Source: JAOBAU01 sp034667465
Lineage (GTDB): Bacteria > Acidobacteriota > Thermoanaerobaculia > Gp7-AA8
Assembly (NCBI GenBank): GCA_034667465.1
Contig: JAXDJV010000007.1
Span: 220,679-284,678, forward strand
Direction of reading: 5' to 3'
DNA length: 64,000 bases
Shown here piece after piece: positions 38,379 to 46,079 of this stretch; the stretch's first letter is position 1, and the number at the start of each line of letters is the position of its first letter. The notes below the pieces were generated by a model. That model was given only the letters and a program-made list of their open reading frames with translations, did not search any database and was not told where the DNA came from. The translations under genes were made by a program, and so were the position numbers.

Positions 38379-39179
38379 TCAGACATCTTCCACGCTGGAT
38401 CGTACTTCCAATACGGAAACACGGTGAAGAATGCGACGGCTGCGAGTAGTTGGCGTGGTCGCACGGTGCAGCAGTGCGTGATTGTCCGCAATGAGTACGT
38501 CGTCTTTCGACCAGCGATACTGAAAGATGTCGCACTTCCGGCTCAAATGGTAGTCGAGCCGCTCCACTAATTCGACGCGCTCAGCATCGCGCATACCTTC
38601 AATGTCCTGCAATTGTCCGAGGTTGACGGAAAGGGACGCCGCGTCCGACGCCGGGTGGCGCCGGAAAAATGGATGCGCGAAGCCGGACCGGTGCCGCCAC
38701 GTGAGGTTCGATAGCCGAGCCCGAAACGCATGCGGCAACCTACGCCATGCCCCAACTGCATCGACGAATAGCGTTTCGCCACCGAGGGGGGAGCTCTCGA
38801 CCATGTGATACAGGGCTAATCGCGTCGGCGTGGCTCGCCCAAAACCATCTGCGTGCCAATACTGCCCAAGACCAACGTATCCGTCGTGGGGCTGAGAAGC
38901 GATACGGAAAATAGCCGGATAGTCTTCGAGCTGCGATGGCGTATAGCGGTGTGATTCCACCACGCCAAAGCCTTGCGCCAGTTCGACGTGTCGCGCCACT
39001 GTCAGTGGTTGATCGTGAAAGATTAGCAGTGCGTATTGCTGCAACATCCTCCGGAGCGCCGCCACGATCAGTTCGCTATCGCCCGTACAGAGATCCAGAG
39101 CCGTCACGTCGGCCGCGAATTCAGGTACAATGATTTCTTTCAGGCCTGCATGATGAGGCTGGCGATAACGAGATGTCAA
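38379..39179 (-). CDS. TauD/TfdA-type Fe(II)/2-oxoglutarate dioxygenase
   Basis: The 266-residue protein has LLIFHDQPLTVARHVELAQGFGVVESH, then QYWHADGFG (His-x-Asp of the iron triad), ESSPLGGETLFVDAVGAW and the C-terminal LIADNHALLHRATTPTTRSRRILHRVS with the distal His and the 2-oxoglutarate-binding Arg. All iron ligands are present, so it should be an active hydroxylase or desaturase. The substrate is not evident; clustered with a PLP enzyme, NTP enzymes and a GT, it may tailor a metabolite. The start codon is a TTG, uncertain, with no clear ribosome site. Confidence 0.8.
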   Translation of the reverse strand: MTSRYRQPHHAGLKEIIVPEFAADVTALDLCTGDSELIVAALRRMLQQYALLIFHDQPLTVARHVELAQGFGVVESHRYTPSQLEDYPAIFRIASQPHDGYVGLGQYWHADGFGRATPTRLALYHMVESSPLGGETLFVDAVGAWRRLPHAFRARLSNLTWRHRSGFAHPFFRRHPASDAASLSVNLGQLQDIEGMRDAERVELVERLDYHLSRKCDIFQYRWSKDDVLIADNHALLHRATTPTTRSRRILHRVSVLEVRSSVEDV

Positions 39180-39234
39180 TACGCCCGGCGCTCGCGGCTA
39201 GATGGTCAGAATCACAGAAACTGGAAAGAGTTCA

Positions 39235-40155
39235 ATGAAAACACCGTACGCGCGCACGCAGGCGTTCCTAGACTTTTTTACTCGAAGAGTGGAGGGGACC
39301 GCAAAGGAGATCGTCGAATCAATACATCCCAATCCTTCCGTATCGCTGGACCAGGTTGAAGTGCTCGGGGAACTTGGATGCGCCGTTGGTTTCCTCGAGA
39401 AATCAGGCGACAACTTGAGACTCGTGCGGCAGACGGACAACGCGCGAAACGTAGTTCAGGCCCTCATGGATATTCTCGGTAGTGGCCGGCCGCTTCTGGC
39501 GGACTTCGAACAGGCTGATCCGAAAGAAACATGGGTGAGAGTACTAGATGCGCTGGAGAACCGACGGATAGAGAGCGTCAATCGCGACTGCCGCCGCACG
39601 GTTGTCCTTAACCACGCGATCATTATCGGCGAGTTCGCCGGGAGACGATACCTCCTCGTTGAGTGGGACATCGATCGATGGGGTACGATCAAGCCGATCG
39701 GTGGAAGACAGACGCCGGGGGAAACTCCTCTAGCTGTTTTGGTCCGACACTTACGAAAGAATCTGGACTCGAAGTACCACGACAAGCTCGGCTTTCACGA
39801 CGACGACCTCGGCGACAACGTACAAAACTTTGCGGTTTCGAAGTGCGTCGGCATCTATACCCGTTACGTGCTTCACGCGTTCGCCGCATATCCTAAGTCG
39901 CCCCTGCCGCTCAGTTACGACGGCCTGCGGAGCGCTTATCTTCATTGGATGGCGGTAGCCGAGGTCAGGCTCGGACTTCAGATGTTCCCGCGCTGTTTCT
40001 TTGTGGATGCACTTCCAGCGACTGTCATTCGTCTTTGTGAAAGTCCCGAAATCGCCGCGTACCCGATGCAAGACAGCGACGTCATGCGTTTGCTGCAACT
40101 GGAGGAAGTAACCAGTCGCACACTCGGCGGAACGTCACCGGTGCGTCAATACTAA
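39235..40155 (+). CDS. Nudix-like protein with degenerate Nudix box
   Basis: ATG 39235 is preferred over 39202 because GGAAAGAG lies upstream; it gives 306 residues. Residues 1-120 look like a helical, winged-helix-type region. Residues 140-215 resemble a Nudix fold: EFAGRRYLLVEWDIDRWGTIKPIGGRQTPGETPLAVLVRHL. The box fits Gx5Ex7R, but the REUxEE core is RHLRKN, so the metal-binding glutamates are absent. It may bind rather than hydrolyse a nucleotide derivative. It is divergent from the dioxygenase gene. No other domain was recognised. Confidence 0.6.
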   Translation: MKTPYARTQAFLDFFTRRVEGTAKEIVESIHPNPSVSLDQVEVLGELGCAVGFLEKSGDNLRLVRQTDNARNVVQALMDILGSGRPLLADFEQADPKETWVRVLDALENRRIESVNRDCRRTVVLNHAIIIGEFAGRRYLLVEWDIDRWGTIKPIGGRQTPGETPLAVLVRHLRKNLDSKYHDKLGFHDDDLGDNVQNFAVSKCVGIYTRYVLHAFAAYPKSPLPLSYDGLRSAYLHWMAVAEVRLGLQMFPRCFFVDALPATVIRLCESPEIAAYPMQDSDVMRLLQLEEVTSRTLGGTSPVRQY

Positions 40156-40231
40156 GGGACTCTGCTGCGATCAAGAAGTCGTGCTGGTCGATGTTGGTCC
40201 ACGGTCGATCTATCAGCCGACGGAAAGCAAC

Positions 40232-40921
40232 TCATCTGAAAGGTAATTGATAGGAACGTCTCGATTGAGGATCCTCAAAGGTGCGGATCGTTCGCTCCAT
40301 TTCGGCGATGCCCAGATATGCTGCCCAATCCCAAAGATCACCCTTTCCAGCCTGTTCAGCAACATACTTGCGCAGAAATTGAGACGGAGAGTGCGTTGAG
40401 TTCCGAGCGATCACCAGCTCGTCGACGGTGTTACTAACGAGGATGTAGCCGCTCCCGGCGAAGGTTGACAACGCCGATAAAGAAGAGAGACGCTCAGTTT
40501 CGAATTGGCGGCTTAAGAAGCCGACGACGTCGGCGGCTACAGGTATCAGATGAATATGGGCGTGGACAATGCAGCCACCAACGACCACGCGTGAAGATGC
40601 CATCCCGTGTTCGAAAACAACCGTAGGCCCATACACAACCTCCACCGCTGTTCGCGTATCGTGGAGCAGCGAGTCCAGTTCCGCAAGGTCCTCGCTACTC
40701 AGCGATGCCATAGAGGGAACATGCGCCTTCGAGCACAGCAGTAAATATCCATCGACAAATGACCCCAGCGCGGCCATTGCAATGAAATTTGTCGTCTCGG
40801 CGACAACGCGACTCCGCGGCGGCTGAAGAAAGCGACACGTGCCGTTCGCAAATTCGTTGCAGAAGTCGCATGATGGATCGGACGCGCAATCGGCATTGAC
40901 GGCGCTTGAGGAACAGGTCAT
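40232..40921 (-). CDS. HIT-family nucleotide hydrolase/transferase
   Basis: The ATG at 40921 (AGGAG about 11 bases upstream) gives 229 residues. Near residue 130 there is GGCIVHAHIHLIPVA, the HIT triad with the catalytic middle His. The preceding segment (FVDGYLLLCSKAHVPSMASLSSEDLAELD) and the N-terminal CDFCNEFANG with paired cysteines are typical of HIT/GalT-like proteins. The C-terminal 90 residues (SQFLRKYVAEQAGKGDLWDWAAYLG) are an uncommon extension. It would cleave or transfer nucleotidyl groups, for example from AMP-linked products. Confidence 0.78.
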   Translation of the reverse strand: MTCSSSAVNADCASDPSCDFCNEFANGTCRFLQPPRSRVVAETTNFIAMAALGSFVDGYLLLCSKAHVPSMASLSSEDLAELDSLLHDTRTAVEVVYGPTVVFEHGMASSRVVVGGCIVHAHIHLIPVAADVVGFLSRQFETERLSSLSALSTFAGSGYILVSNTVDELVIARNSTHSPSQFLRKYVAEQAGKGDLWDWAAYLGIAEMERTIRTFEDPQSRRSYQLPFR

Positions 40922-41251
40922 CTGACGCACAACTCCTACCGATCCGATCAGGAGAAACAACCGAATCGCACACTGCTAGGAGTGACGGAAACGTCCACTT
41001 CCCTACCCGACGTGGCCTGGAACGACGCAGGTACCACGGTGCGAACATCTGCGGCGATTTTGCCGAGCCGATCACGAATTGATCAGACACCGTCGGAAGA
41101 CATCTCCGAGCGTGCAGTCGTTACTTCACCGCGTCCTCATTTCCGGCAAGGATCCGTTACGTTTGCGAGCATAGGCGGCCTCGACGATATTCGACTGCGG
41201 CGCGGTTTCCTCCCAACCGCAGCAGACATCCATCTGGGTGCTGGCGGCGTC
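40922..41251. promoter_or_regulatory. 330-base leader upstream of the HIT gene
   Basis: Open frames in this gap on both strands lack motifs and ribosome sites. It lies between two leftward genes, so it may hold a promoter or terminator. I saw no stable hairpin with a T-run. Confidence 0.35.
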
Positions 41252-42013
41252 CTAACGTTCGGCAACACGCCGTTCGGACATCGGTTCCGTGGCCCGACGC
41301 ATATCGCGTGAGGTTAGGCCGCCGAACACATCCAGCACGACGCCGAGCTCCGCATCAATCTCCTGCTCTGCAACGAGCGATTCGAGAATAAGCGGTGCGT
41401 CACTCGGCAGATATCGAGCTACTTTGCGAAATGCAGCCTGGGCGAGAAACCCGATCCGGCTGCGGTGCTCGCCGAACGTTCCGACTTCGCTTACATGCAG
41501 TTGTCGAAGGCGATCGCCAAACGTTTTGATCATTTCGATGGCGATGCTCATCGTCGGGTCGATCTGTCGTGCATGACCGAGATCGAGACAGAAACCGGCT
41601 GCCGGCAATTGCGAGAAAATCAATTGCATTTCTGCGACCGTACGACCCGTTCGCTTCCTCATGTCCATATTCTCGAGGCAGAGACGGTTTCCGAGAATTG
41701 ACCAGAGATCCGGATCGCGGATCAAATCAGGATGGACGACGATCGGCCATGAACCCGGAATTGAATTCAGCTCGCTGACAATCTCGTCCTCAGCGAATTC
41801 GGCGAAGCGGCTCGGCGCGTGAAATGAGACGTATTCGAAATGATCGAGGGAGAGTTTGGAAATCGTCGAGATGAGAGGTTTCAATTCGGGCTCTCGTAAT
41901 GCGGAGAGCTCGATCGCGGTGATGCCTTTGTTTGATTGCTGGAGCTCGATACCTCGCCGATAGTCGCTTTTCGCCAGCGCGCCGCTCGAGAAGCCAATCG
42001 GTCGCAAGTTCAT
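41252..42013 (-). CDS. Xylose-isomerase-like TIM-barrel protein
   Basis: ATG 42013 lies five bases after the upstream stop and gives 253 residues. The protein reads IGFSSGALAKSDYRRGIELQQ and AIELSALREPELKPL, then VSFHAPSR, IVVHPD, LCLENMD, GFCLDLGHARQID and LRQLHVSEVG: the successive His/Glu/Asp strand ends of the AP-endonuclease-2/xylose-isomerase TIM barrel. Metal ligands seem preserved. The family includes sugar isomerases, epimerases and phosphodiesterase-like enzymes. It is coupled to the NTase upstream. The substrate is unknown. Confidence 0.72.
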   Translation of the reverse strand: MNLRPIGFSSGALAKSDYRRGIELQQSNKGITAIELSALREPELKPLISTISKLSLDHFEYVSFHAPSRFAEFAEDEIVSELNSIPGSWPIVVHPDLIRDPDLWSILGNRLCLENMDMRKRTGRTVAEMQLIFSQLPAAGFCLDLGHARQIDPTMSIAIEMIKTFGDRLRQLHVSEVGTFGEHRSRIGFLAQAAFRKVARYLPSDAPLILESLVAEQEIDAELGVVLDVFGGLTSRDMRRATEPMSERRVAER

Positions 42014-42017
42014 GTCG

Positions 42018-43082
42018 CTAGAATACGCCAAACCGCAACGTCAGATCTTTTAGCCGCGATTCGTTTTTCAGAAAGAGTGCTTCGACGGCAGATCGGAAGC
42101 CGTGACTTGCGTCGCGCACTTCGTGCCAGACGGCGCTGTTCAACGCGTTAGCCATCGCGAGATTGTCCAGCTCGGTTCGCTGCTCGGGATCGGCAAGCAC
42201 GGCGAGGAAGCGATCGTACGCATCGAACAGTCCACGAGCCGTGGAATCCTGATCGAGCGTCAGAAGTTTCTTCGCGACTGCTTCCAGCGGCGGGTGGCTC
42301 AGATGGTCGAGGACGTGCTTTGTGAGCCGCGCCGGCAGATTCTCACGATCGGAGCGGATGTCATCTGCATCTTCGGGCGGGTCGAGCTCGAAGCTGAAGC
42401 ACGCGAGTAATCCGGCGGCGAAAATCAGCTTCCGGGAGAACCGAAGCTTTGCGTTTCGCAGTCCCCAACCCTTCGTTTCCCGCTCCCACATTTTTGCGGC
42501 GTAGTCGCTGGCCATCGTTCGCCAATAGCGAACAACGTCGTTCAGCAGAAAGTGAGGAATCACCTCGCTCAGCGGTTCGGCTCGCGGCACCACGATGTCG
42601 TACGTGATGTATCGATCGAGGATGTTTCGCACGACGCGTTCGCGCACGAGTGGCTGCGTGACGGCGATCGATTCGAACAACAAGAGGATACGGCGCGTCA
42701 GATTCTGATTCGTGTCGTGCGTGCCGGCGATGTGGTGTATCAACTCGTGACTATTCACTAGTACAGCGAAGGTCTCCGTCGAACCGGGCGCTTTGAAGCC
42801 CAGATCTTTGAGCCGATCTGCCGTCTTCGCAACCAGCTGAAGGTGACTCGGATCGCTGGGACCATCGATGAGAATCGTCCAATCGACATCGCTCGACTCC
42901 GTCACTTCTTCGCGACCGATGGATCCGTACATGATCGTTGCTGCATCTTCAGTCGTCAGAGGTGCCAGCGCCTCGAGCTTGGCGCGCAGCGCCGAAGTTC
43001 GATTGCGTGCTTCCGCGATGTGAGGCCAGTCAGCACCCAAGCGCCGGGCGAGAAGCTCAACGTTCGAAAACGATTCCTGCAC
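42018..43082 (-). CDS. DUF294-like nucleotidyltransferase
   Basis: The 354-residue protein has ATIMYGSIGREEVTESSDVDWTILID (near residue 50), the GS...DxD pattern of GlnD/DUF294-type nucleotidyltransferases. Beyond it is a helical domain containing FLLNDVVRYWRTMASDYAAKMWERETKGWGLRNAKLRFSRK, a conserved helix set in such proteins. Partner domains of GlnD (HD, ACT) are missing. It is followed after four bases by the TIM-barrel gene. The reaction is probably nucleotidylation of a protein or small molecule. The tRNA gene lies 136 bases upstream. Confidence 0.72.
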   Translation of the reverse strand: MQESFSNVELLARRLGADWPHIAEARNRTSALRAKLEALAPLTTEDAATIMYGSIGREEVTESSDVDWTILIDGPSDPSHLQLVAKTADRLKDLGFKAPGSTETFAVLVNSHELIHHIAGTHDTNQNLTRRILLLFESIAVTQPLVRERVVRNILDRYITYDIVVPRAEPLSEVIPHFLLNDVVRYWRTMASDYAAKMWERETKGWGLRNAKLRFSRKLIFAAGLLACFSFELDPPEDADDIRSDRENLPARLTKHVLDHLSHPPLEAVAKKLLTLDQDSTARGLFDAYDRFLAVLADPEQRTELDNLAMANALNSAVWHEVRDASHGFRSAVEALFLKNESRLKDLTLRFGVF

Positions 43083-43178
43083 GCAGCGGATCGTAGCTCA
43101 TGCGCCGCGGCCGGTGAAGGCGAGTTTCGCAGCGCAAAATCGCGCGCTTCGGGTGGCAACCCCGGTGGCAAAACACGC

Positions 43179-43200
43179 GCGCCGCCCTCTCGGGCGGCGC
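43179..43200 (-). terminator. Hairpin terminator after tRNA-Thr
   Basis: GCGCCGCCC, loop TCTC, GGGCGGCGC form a nine-base-pair stem. On the minus strand it is followed by GCGTGTTTTG. It lies 17 bases past the CCA end of the tRNA gene, so it most likely ends that transcript. Confidence 0.65.
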
Positions 43201-43217
43201 TAACTCATTGAAAACTC

Positions 43218-43293
43218 TGGAGCCGATGACCGGACTCGAACCGGTGACCTGCTGATTACGAATCAGCTGCTCTACCAACTGAGCTACATCGGC
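43218..43293 (-). tRNA. tRNA-Thr (anticodon CGU)
   Basis: The minus strand reads GCCGATG (acceptor), TAGCTCAGTTGGTAGAGCA (D arm), GCTGATTCGTAATCAGC (anticodon arm with loop TTCGTAA, anticodon CGT), AGGTC (variable), ACCGGTTCGAGTCCGGT (T arm), CATCGGC T CCA. Acceptor pairing is perfect and CCA is encoded. Length is 76 bases. The 3-prime end faces the accessory cluster on the left. Confidence 0.96.
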
Positions 43294-43398
43294 GTGAGGG
43301 GCGGGATTCTAAACACGGGGGCGTGATCTGTCGAGACTTTCGTGCGGAACGCCGCGGGGTGGGTGGGGATTCCCGCGTGCCTGGGCGATGATAGCCGC

Positions 43399-44874
43399 AT
43401 GCGGGTGCGCGAGCGGGCGGGGGCGGTGGGGCTGGTGGTCGTCGGGCTCATCCTTCGCGTCCTTTGCTTCCTCAACTATCGCTTCGACTCCGACGAGCCG
43501 CAGCATCTTCATGTTGCGTGGGGGTGGACGCGGGGGTTCGTGCAGTATCGCGACTTCTTTGACAACCACGCACCCCTCTTTCACATGGTGACGGCGCCGA
43601 TCCTCAGCCTCGTTGGTGAGCGGTCCGACGCGTTGCTTTGGATGCGTGCGCCGATGCTGTTTTTGTTTGCGGTCGTGCTCGGCGTCACGTACGCGATCGG
43701 CAAACGGTGGGAGGCGGTTCTCCTCCTCGCCTTCTTCCCTCCTTTCTTTCTCAAATCGCTCGAGTATCGGACTGACAACCTCTGGACGGCGCTCTGGATG
43801 CTCGCGCTGCTAGCGCTCATCCGAAAGAAAGCGTTCCTCGCGGGACTGCTCCTCGGACTGGCGTTCTGCGTCTCCTTAAAGACTCTGCTGCTCATCGTCA
43901 CGGTCGGCGGGGCGGTCGCAATCACCGGTGCGATGAAGGAAAGCAGGTGGGCGGTGGCAGGCATCCCGATCGCGCCGGCGATTCTCGCGTGGTACTTCCA
44001 CATCAAGGGCGCGTGGCCGCAGCTTGTGCTCTGCGTCTTCACCTTTAATACACGCGGCGCCGAGCCGTCGCCGTTGCGCTTTGCCTGGCCCTTCGCGATG
44101 GCAGCGCTTCTGGCAGTGGCCTGGCGCTTTCGAAAGAACACCGACGCCTTCCTCGCAACCACAGCCGCCATCTTCACGATTACCCTCGTCTGCTTCTGGA
44201 CCCTCATCTCCCCGCGCGACTTCCTGCCGATCATGCCGATCGCCGCGATTCTCCTCGCCGCGGCAATCCCGCGCGCCGCCACCCTCGCCCTCTGCGCACT
44301 CTTCGCCGCATCGATCGCCTGGTATGCGAAGCCGCTCGTCAACCAGACCGACGAGCAGATCACGATGCTCAACCAGGTCCTCGGCATGACGCGGCCCGGC
44401 GAACCGCTGATGGACTACAAAGGCGAGACGATCTTCCGACGCCGACCCTTCTATTACATCTTCGAAAAGATCGGCCGCGGACAGGTGCGCAGCGGTCTGA
44501 TCGTCGACACGATCCCGGAATCGATCATTGTCGCCCGCTGTCACGCCGCGCAGGCCGACGGAGCTTTCTGGCCGCCGCGCGGACGGGAATTCATGCTGAA
44601 GAACTTTCTCGACATGGGCCGCATCCGCGCGTCCGGACAGTGGATCGGCGACGACGGAACCTTCACGATCGCAGTCCCGGGCGACTACCTCGTCGTCGAT
44701 CCGAACGGCCTTGCGGAAGGAACGCTCGACGGCGCGCCGCAACTCGCCCCGCGCTCGCTCGAAGCAGGTCCACATCAGTTCGCACGCGCGCACGACGGAC
44801 CGCTCGCCGTCATGTGGGCGCCTGCCTTCGCGCGCGGCTATTCGCCGTTTCACCTGCGCGATCGCGAGTTCTGA
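43399..44874 (+). CDS. GT39/PMT-type polytopic glycosyltransferase
   Basis: The ATG at 43399 begins MRVRERAGAVGLVVVGLILRVLCFL, a first membrane helix; the product is about 491 residues. After it comes YRFDSDEPQHLHVAWGWTRGFVQYRDFFDNHAPLFHMV, the two-acidic-motif first periplasmic loop of PMT/ArnT-like lipid-linked sugar transferases. About ten further hydrophobic segments follow up to residue 340, then a soluble C-terminal domain. It would move a sugar from a polyprenyl phosphate onto protein or lipid. It is a single gene downstream of the tRNA on the other strand. Confidence 0.72.
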   Translation: MRVRERAGAVGLVVVGLILRVLCFLNYRFDSDEPQHLHVAWGWTRGFVQYRDFFDNHAPLFHMVTAPILSLVGERSDALLWMRAPMLFLFAVVLGVTYAIGKRWEAVLLLAFFPPFFLKSLEYRTDNLWTALWMLALLALIRKKAFLAGLLLGLAFCVSLKTLLLIVTVGGAVAITGAMKESRWAVAGIPIAPAILAWYFHIKGAWPQLVLCVFTFNTRGAEPSPLRFAWPFAMAALLAVAWRFRKNTDAFLATTAAIFTITLVCFWTLISPRDFLPIMPIAAILLAAAIPRAATLALCALFAASIAWYAKPLVNQTDEQITMLNQVLGMTRPGEPLMDYKGETIFRRRPFYYIFEKIGRGQVRSGLIVDTIPESIIVARCHAAQADGAFWPPRGREFMLKNFLDMGRIRASGQWIGDDGTFTIAVPGDYLVVDPNGLAEGTLDGAPQLAPRSLEAGPHQFARAHDGPLAVMWAPAFARGYSPFHLRDREF

Positions 44875-44958
44875 ATCTACCGCTCGTGGAAAATTAAACA
44901 CTCTCCTCAGAAACGTGACGCGCTCGTCACGCGGAAGGTTGTAGAGTTCGCCTCGATC

Positions 44959-46077
44959 ATGAAAAAGCGCATGTTTCTGATGCTCACCGTCGTCATCGCG
45001 TTCATCGCGATTCTCGGCGCATACAAGTACCTGACGATCAAAAAGATGATGTCGCAGAGCTGGGCGCCGCCGCCTGAAGCTGTCACGACCGTCATCGCGA
45101 AAACGGAGACGTGGTCGACCACGCTCGATGCCATCGGCAGCGTCGCCGCCGTCAACGGCGTCGTCGTCTCAGCCGATCTGCCCGGCATCATCGAACAGAT
45201 CACGTTCGACTCCGGCCACGCCGTTTCGAAAGGCGACATCCTCGTGCGCCTCGATACGAAACAGGAGCGCGCGCAACTCGCGGCCGCCGAAGCGCAGCGC
45301 GACCTCGCGCGGCTGTCGCTGCAGCGCAACAAGGGATTGGCGGCGAACGGCATCGTGCCGCAGGCGTCGTTCGATCAGGCATCCGCCGAGTTCAAATCGG
45401 CCGATGCGCGCCTCGGCGAGATTCGCGCGACGATCGAGCGCAAGACGATCCGCGCGCCGTTCTCCGGCGTCCTCGGCATCCGTCAGGTCAACGTCGGCCA
45501 GTACGTCGCCGGCGGCGCACCGATCGTTTCGCTGCAGGCGCTTCGTCCTGCCTACGTCAACTTCACCGTTCCGCAGCACGAGCTCGGCGGACTGACGGTC
45601 GGCACGTCGATCGAAGTCGTCTCCGACGCCCTCGGCGCACCGGAACATGGCCGCGTGCAGGCACTCGACTCCGTCATCGACGAGGCGACGCGCAACGCGC
45701 GCGTGCAGGCGATCTTCGACAATCAGTCGGGCAAGCTCCGCCCCGGCATGTACGTCGAAGCGCGACTGGCGCGCGGCGCGAAGTCGTCCGTCATCGTCGT
45801 CCCCGCCTCGGCGATCAGCTACGCGCCGTTCGGCGACTCCGTCTTCGTCGTTGAAGACAAGAAAGAAGCGGGCGGCAAGACGTCCAAAGTCGTCCGCCAG
45901 CAGTTCGTGAAACTCTCCGGCTCGCGCGGCGATCAGATCGGTGTCGTCAGCGGCCTGAAGCCCGGTGAGGAAGTCGTCACGTCCGGCGCGTTCAAGCTCC
46001 GCCCCGGCGCGGCCGTCATCGTCAACAACAACGTGATGCCGTCGAACAGCGCGACGCCGAAACCTGAGAACAGCTAA
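44959..46077 (+). CDS. RND efflux periplasmic adaptor (MFP/HlyD family)
   Basis: The 372-residue protein has one N-terminal membrane anchor (FLMLTVVIAFIAILGAYKYL), a lipoyl half-motif GVVVSADLPGIIEQITFDSGHAVSKGDILVRLD, a helical hairpin (about 95-145), the second half-motif IRAPFSGVLGIRQVNVGQYV, and beta-barrel/membrane-proximal domains ending GLKPGEEVVTSGAFKLRPGA. It bridges the inner-membrane pump to an outer-membrane channel. The permease gene starts two bases downstream. No TolC-like gene lies next to them. Confidence 0.92.
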   Translation: MKKRMFLMLTVVIAFIAILGAYKYLTIKKMMSQSWAPPPEAVTTVIAKTETWSTTLDAIGSVAAVNGVVVSADLPGIIEQITFDSGHAVSKGDILVRLDTKQERAQLAAAEAQRDLARLSLQRNKGLAANGIVPQASFDQASAEFKSADARLGEIRATIERKTIRAPFSGVLGIRQVNVGQYVAGGAPIVSLQALRPAYVNFTVPQHELGGLTVGTSIEVVSDALGAPEHGRVQALDSVIDEATRNARVQAIFDNQSGKLRPGMYVEARLARGAKSSVIVVPASAISYAPFGDSVFVVEDKKEAGGKTSKVVRQQFVKLSGSRGDQIGVVSGLKPGEEVVTSGAFKLRPGAAVIVNNNVMPSNSATPKPENS

Positions 46078-46079
46078 CG

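Noticed and set aside
40982..41311. 109-residue plus-strand frame
   Set aside because: No ribosome site or recognisable motif and it overlaps the TIM-barrel gene in antisense.
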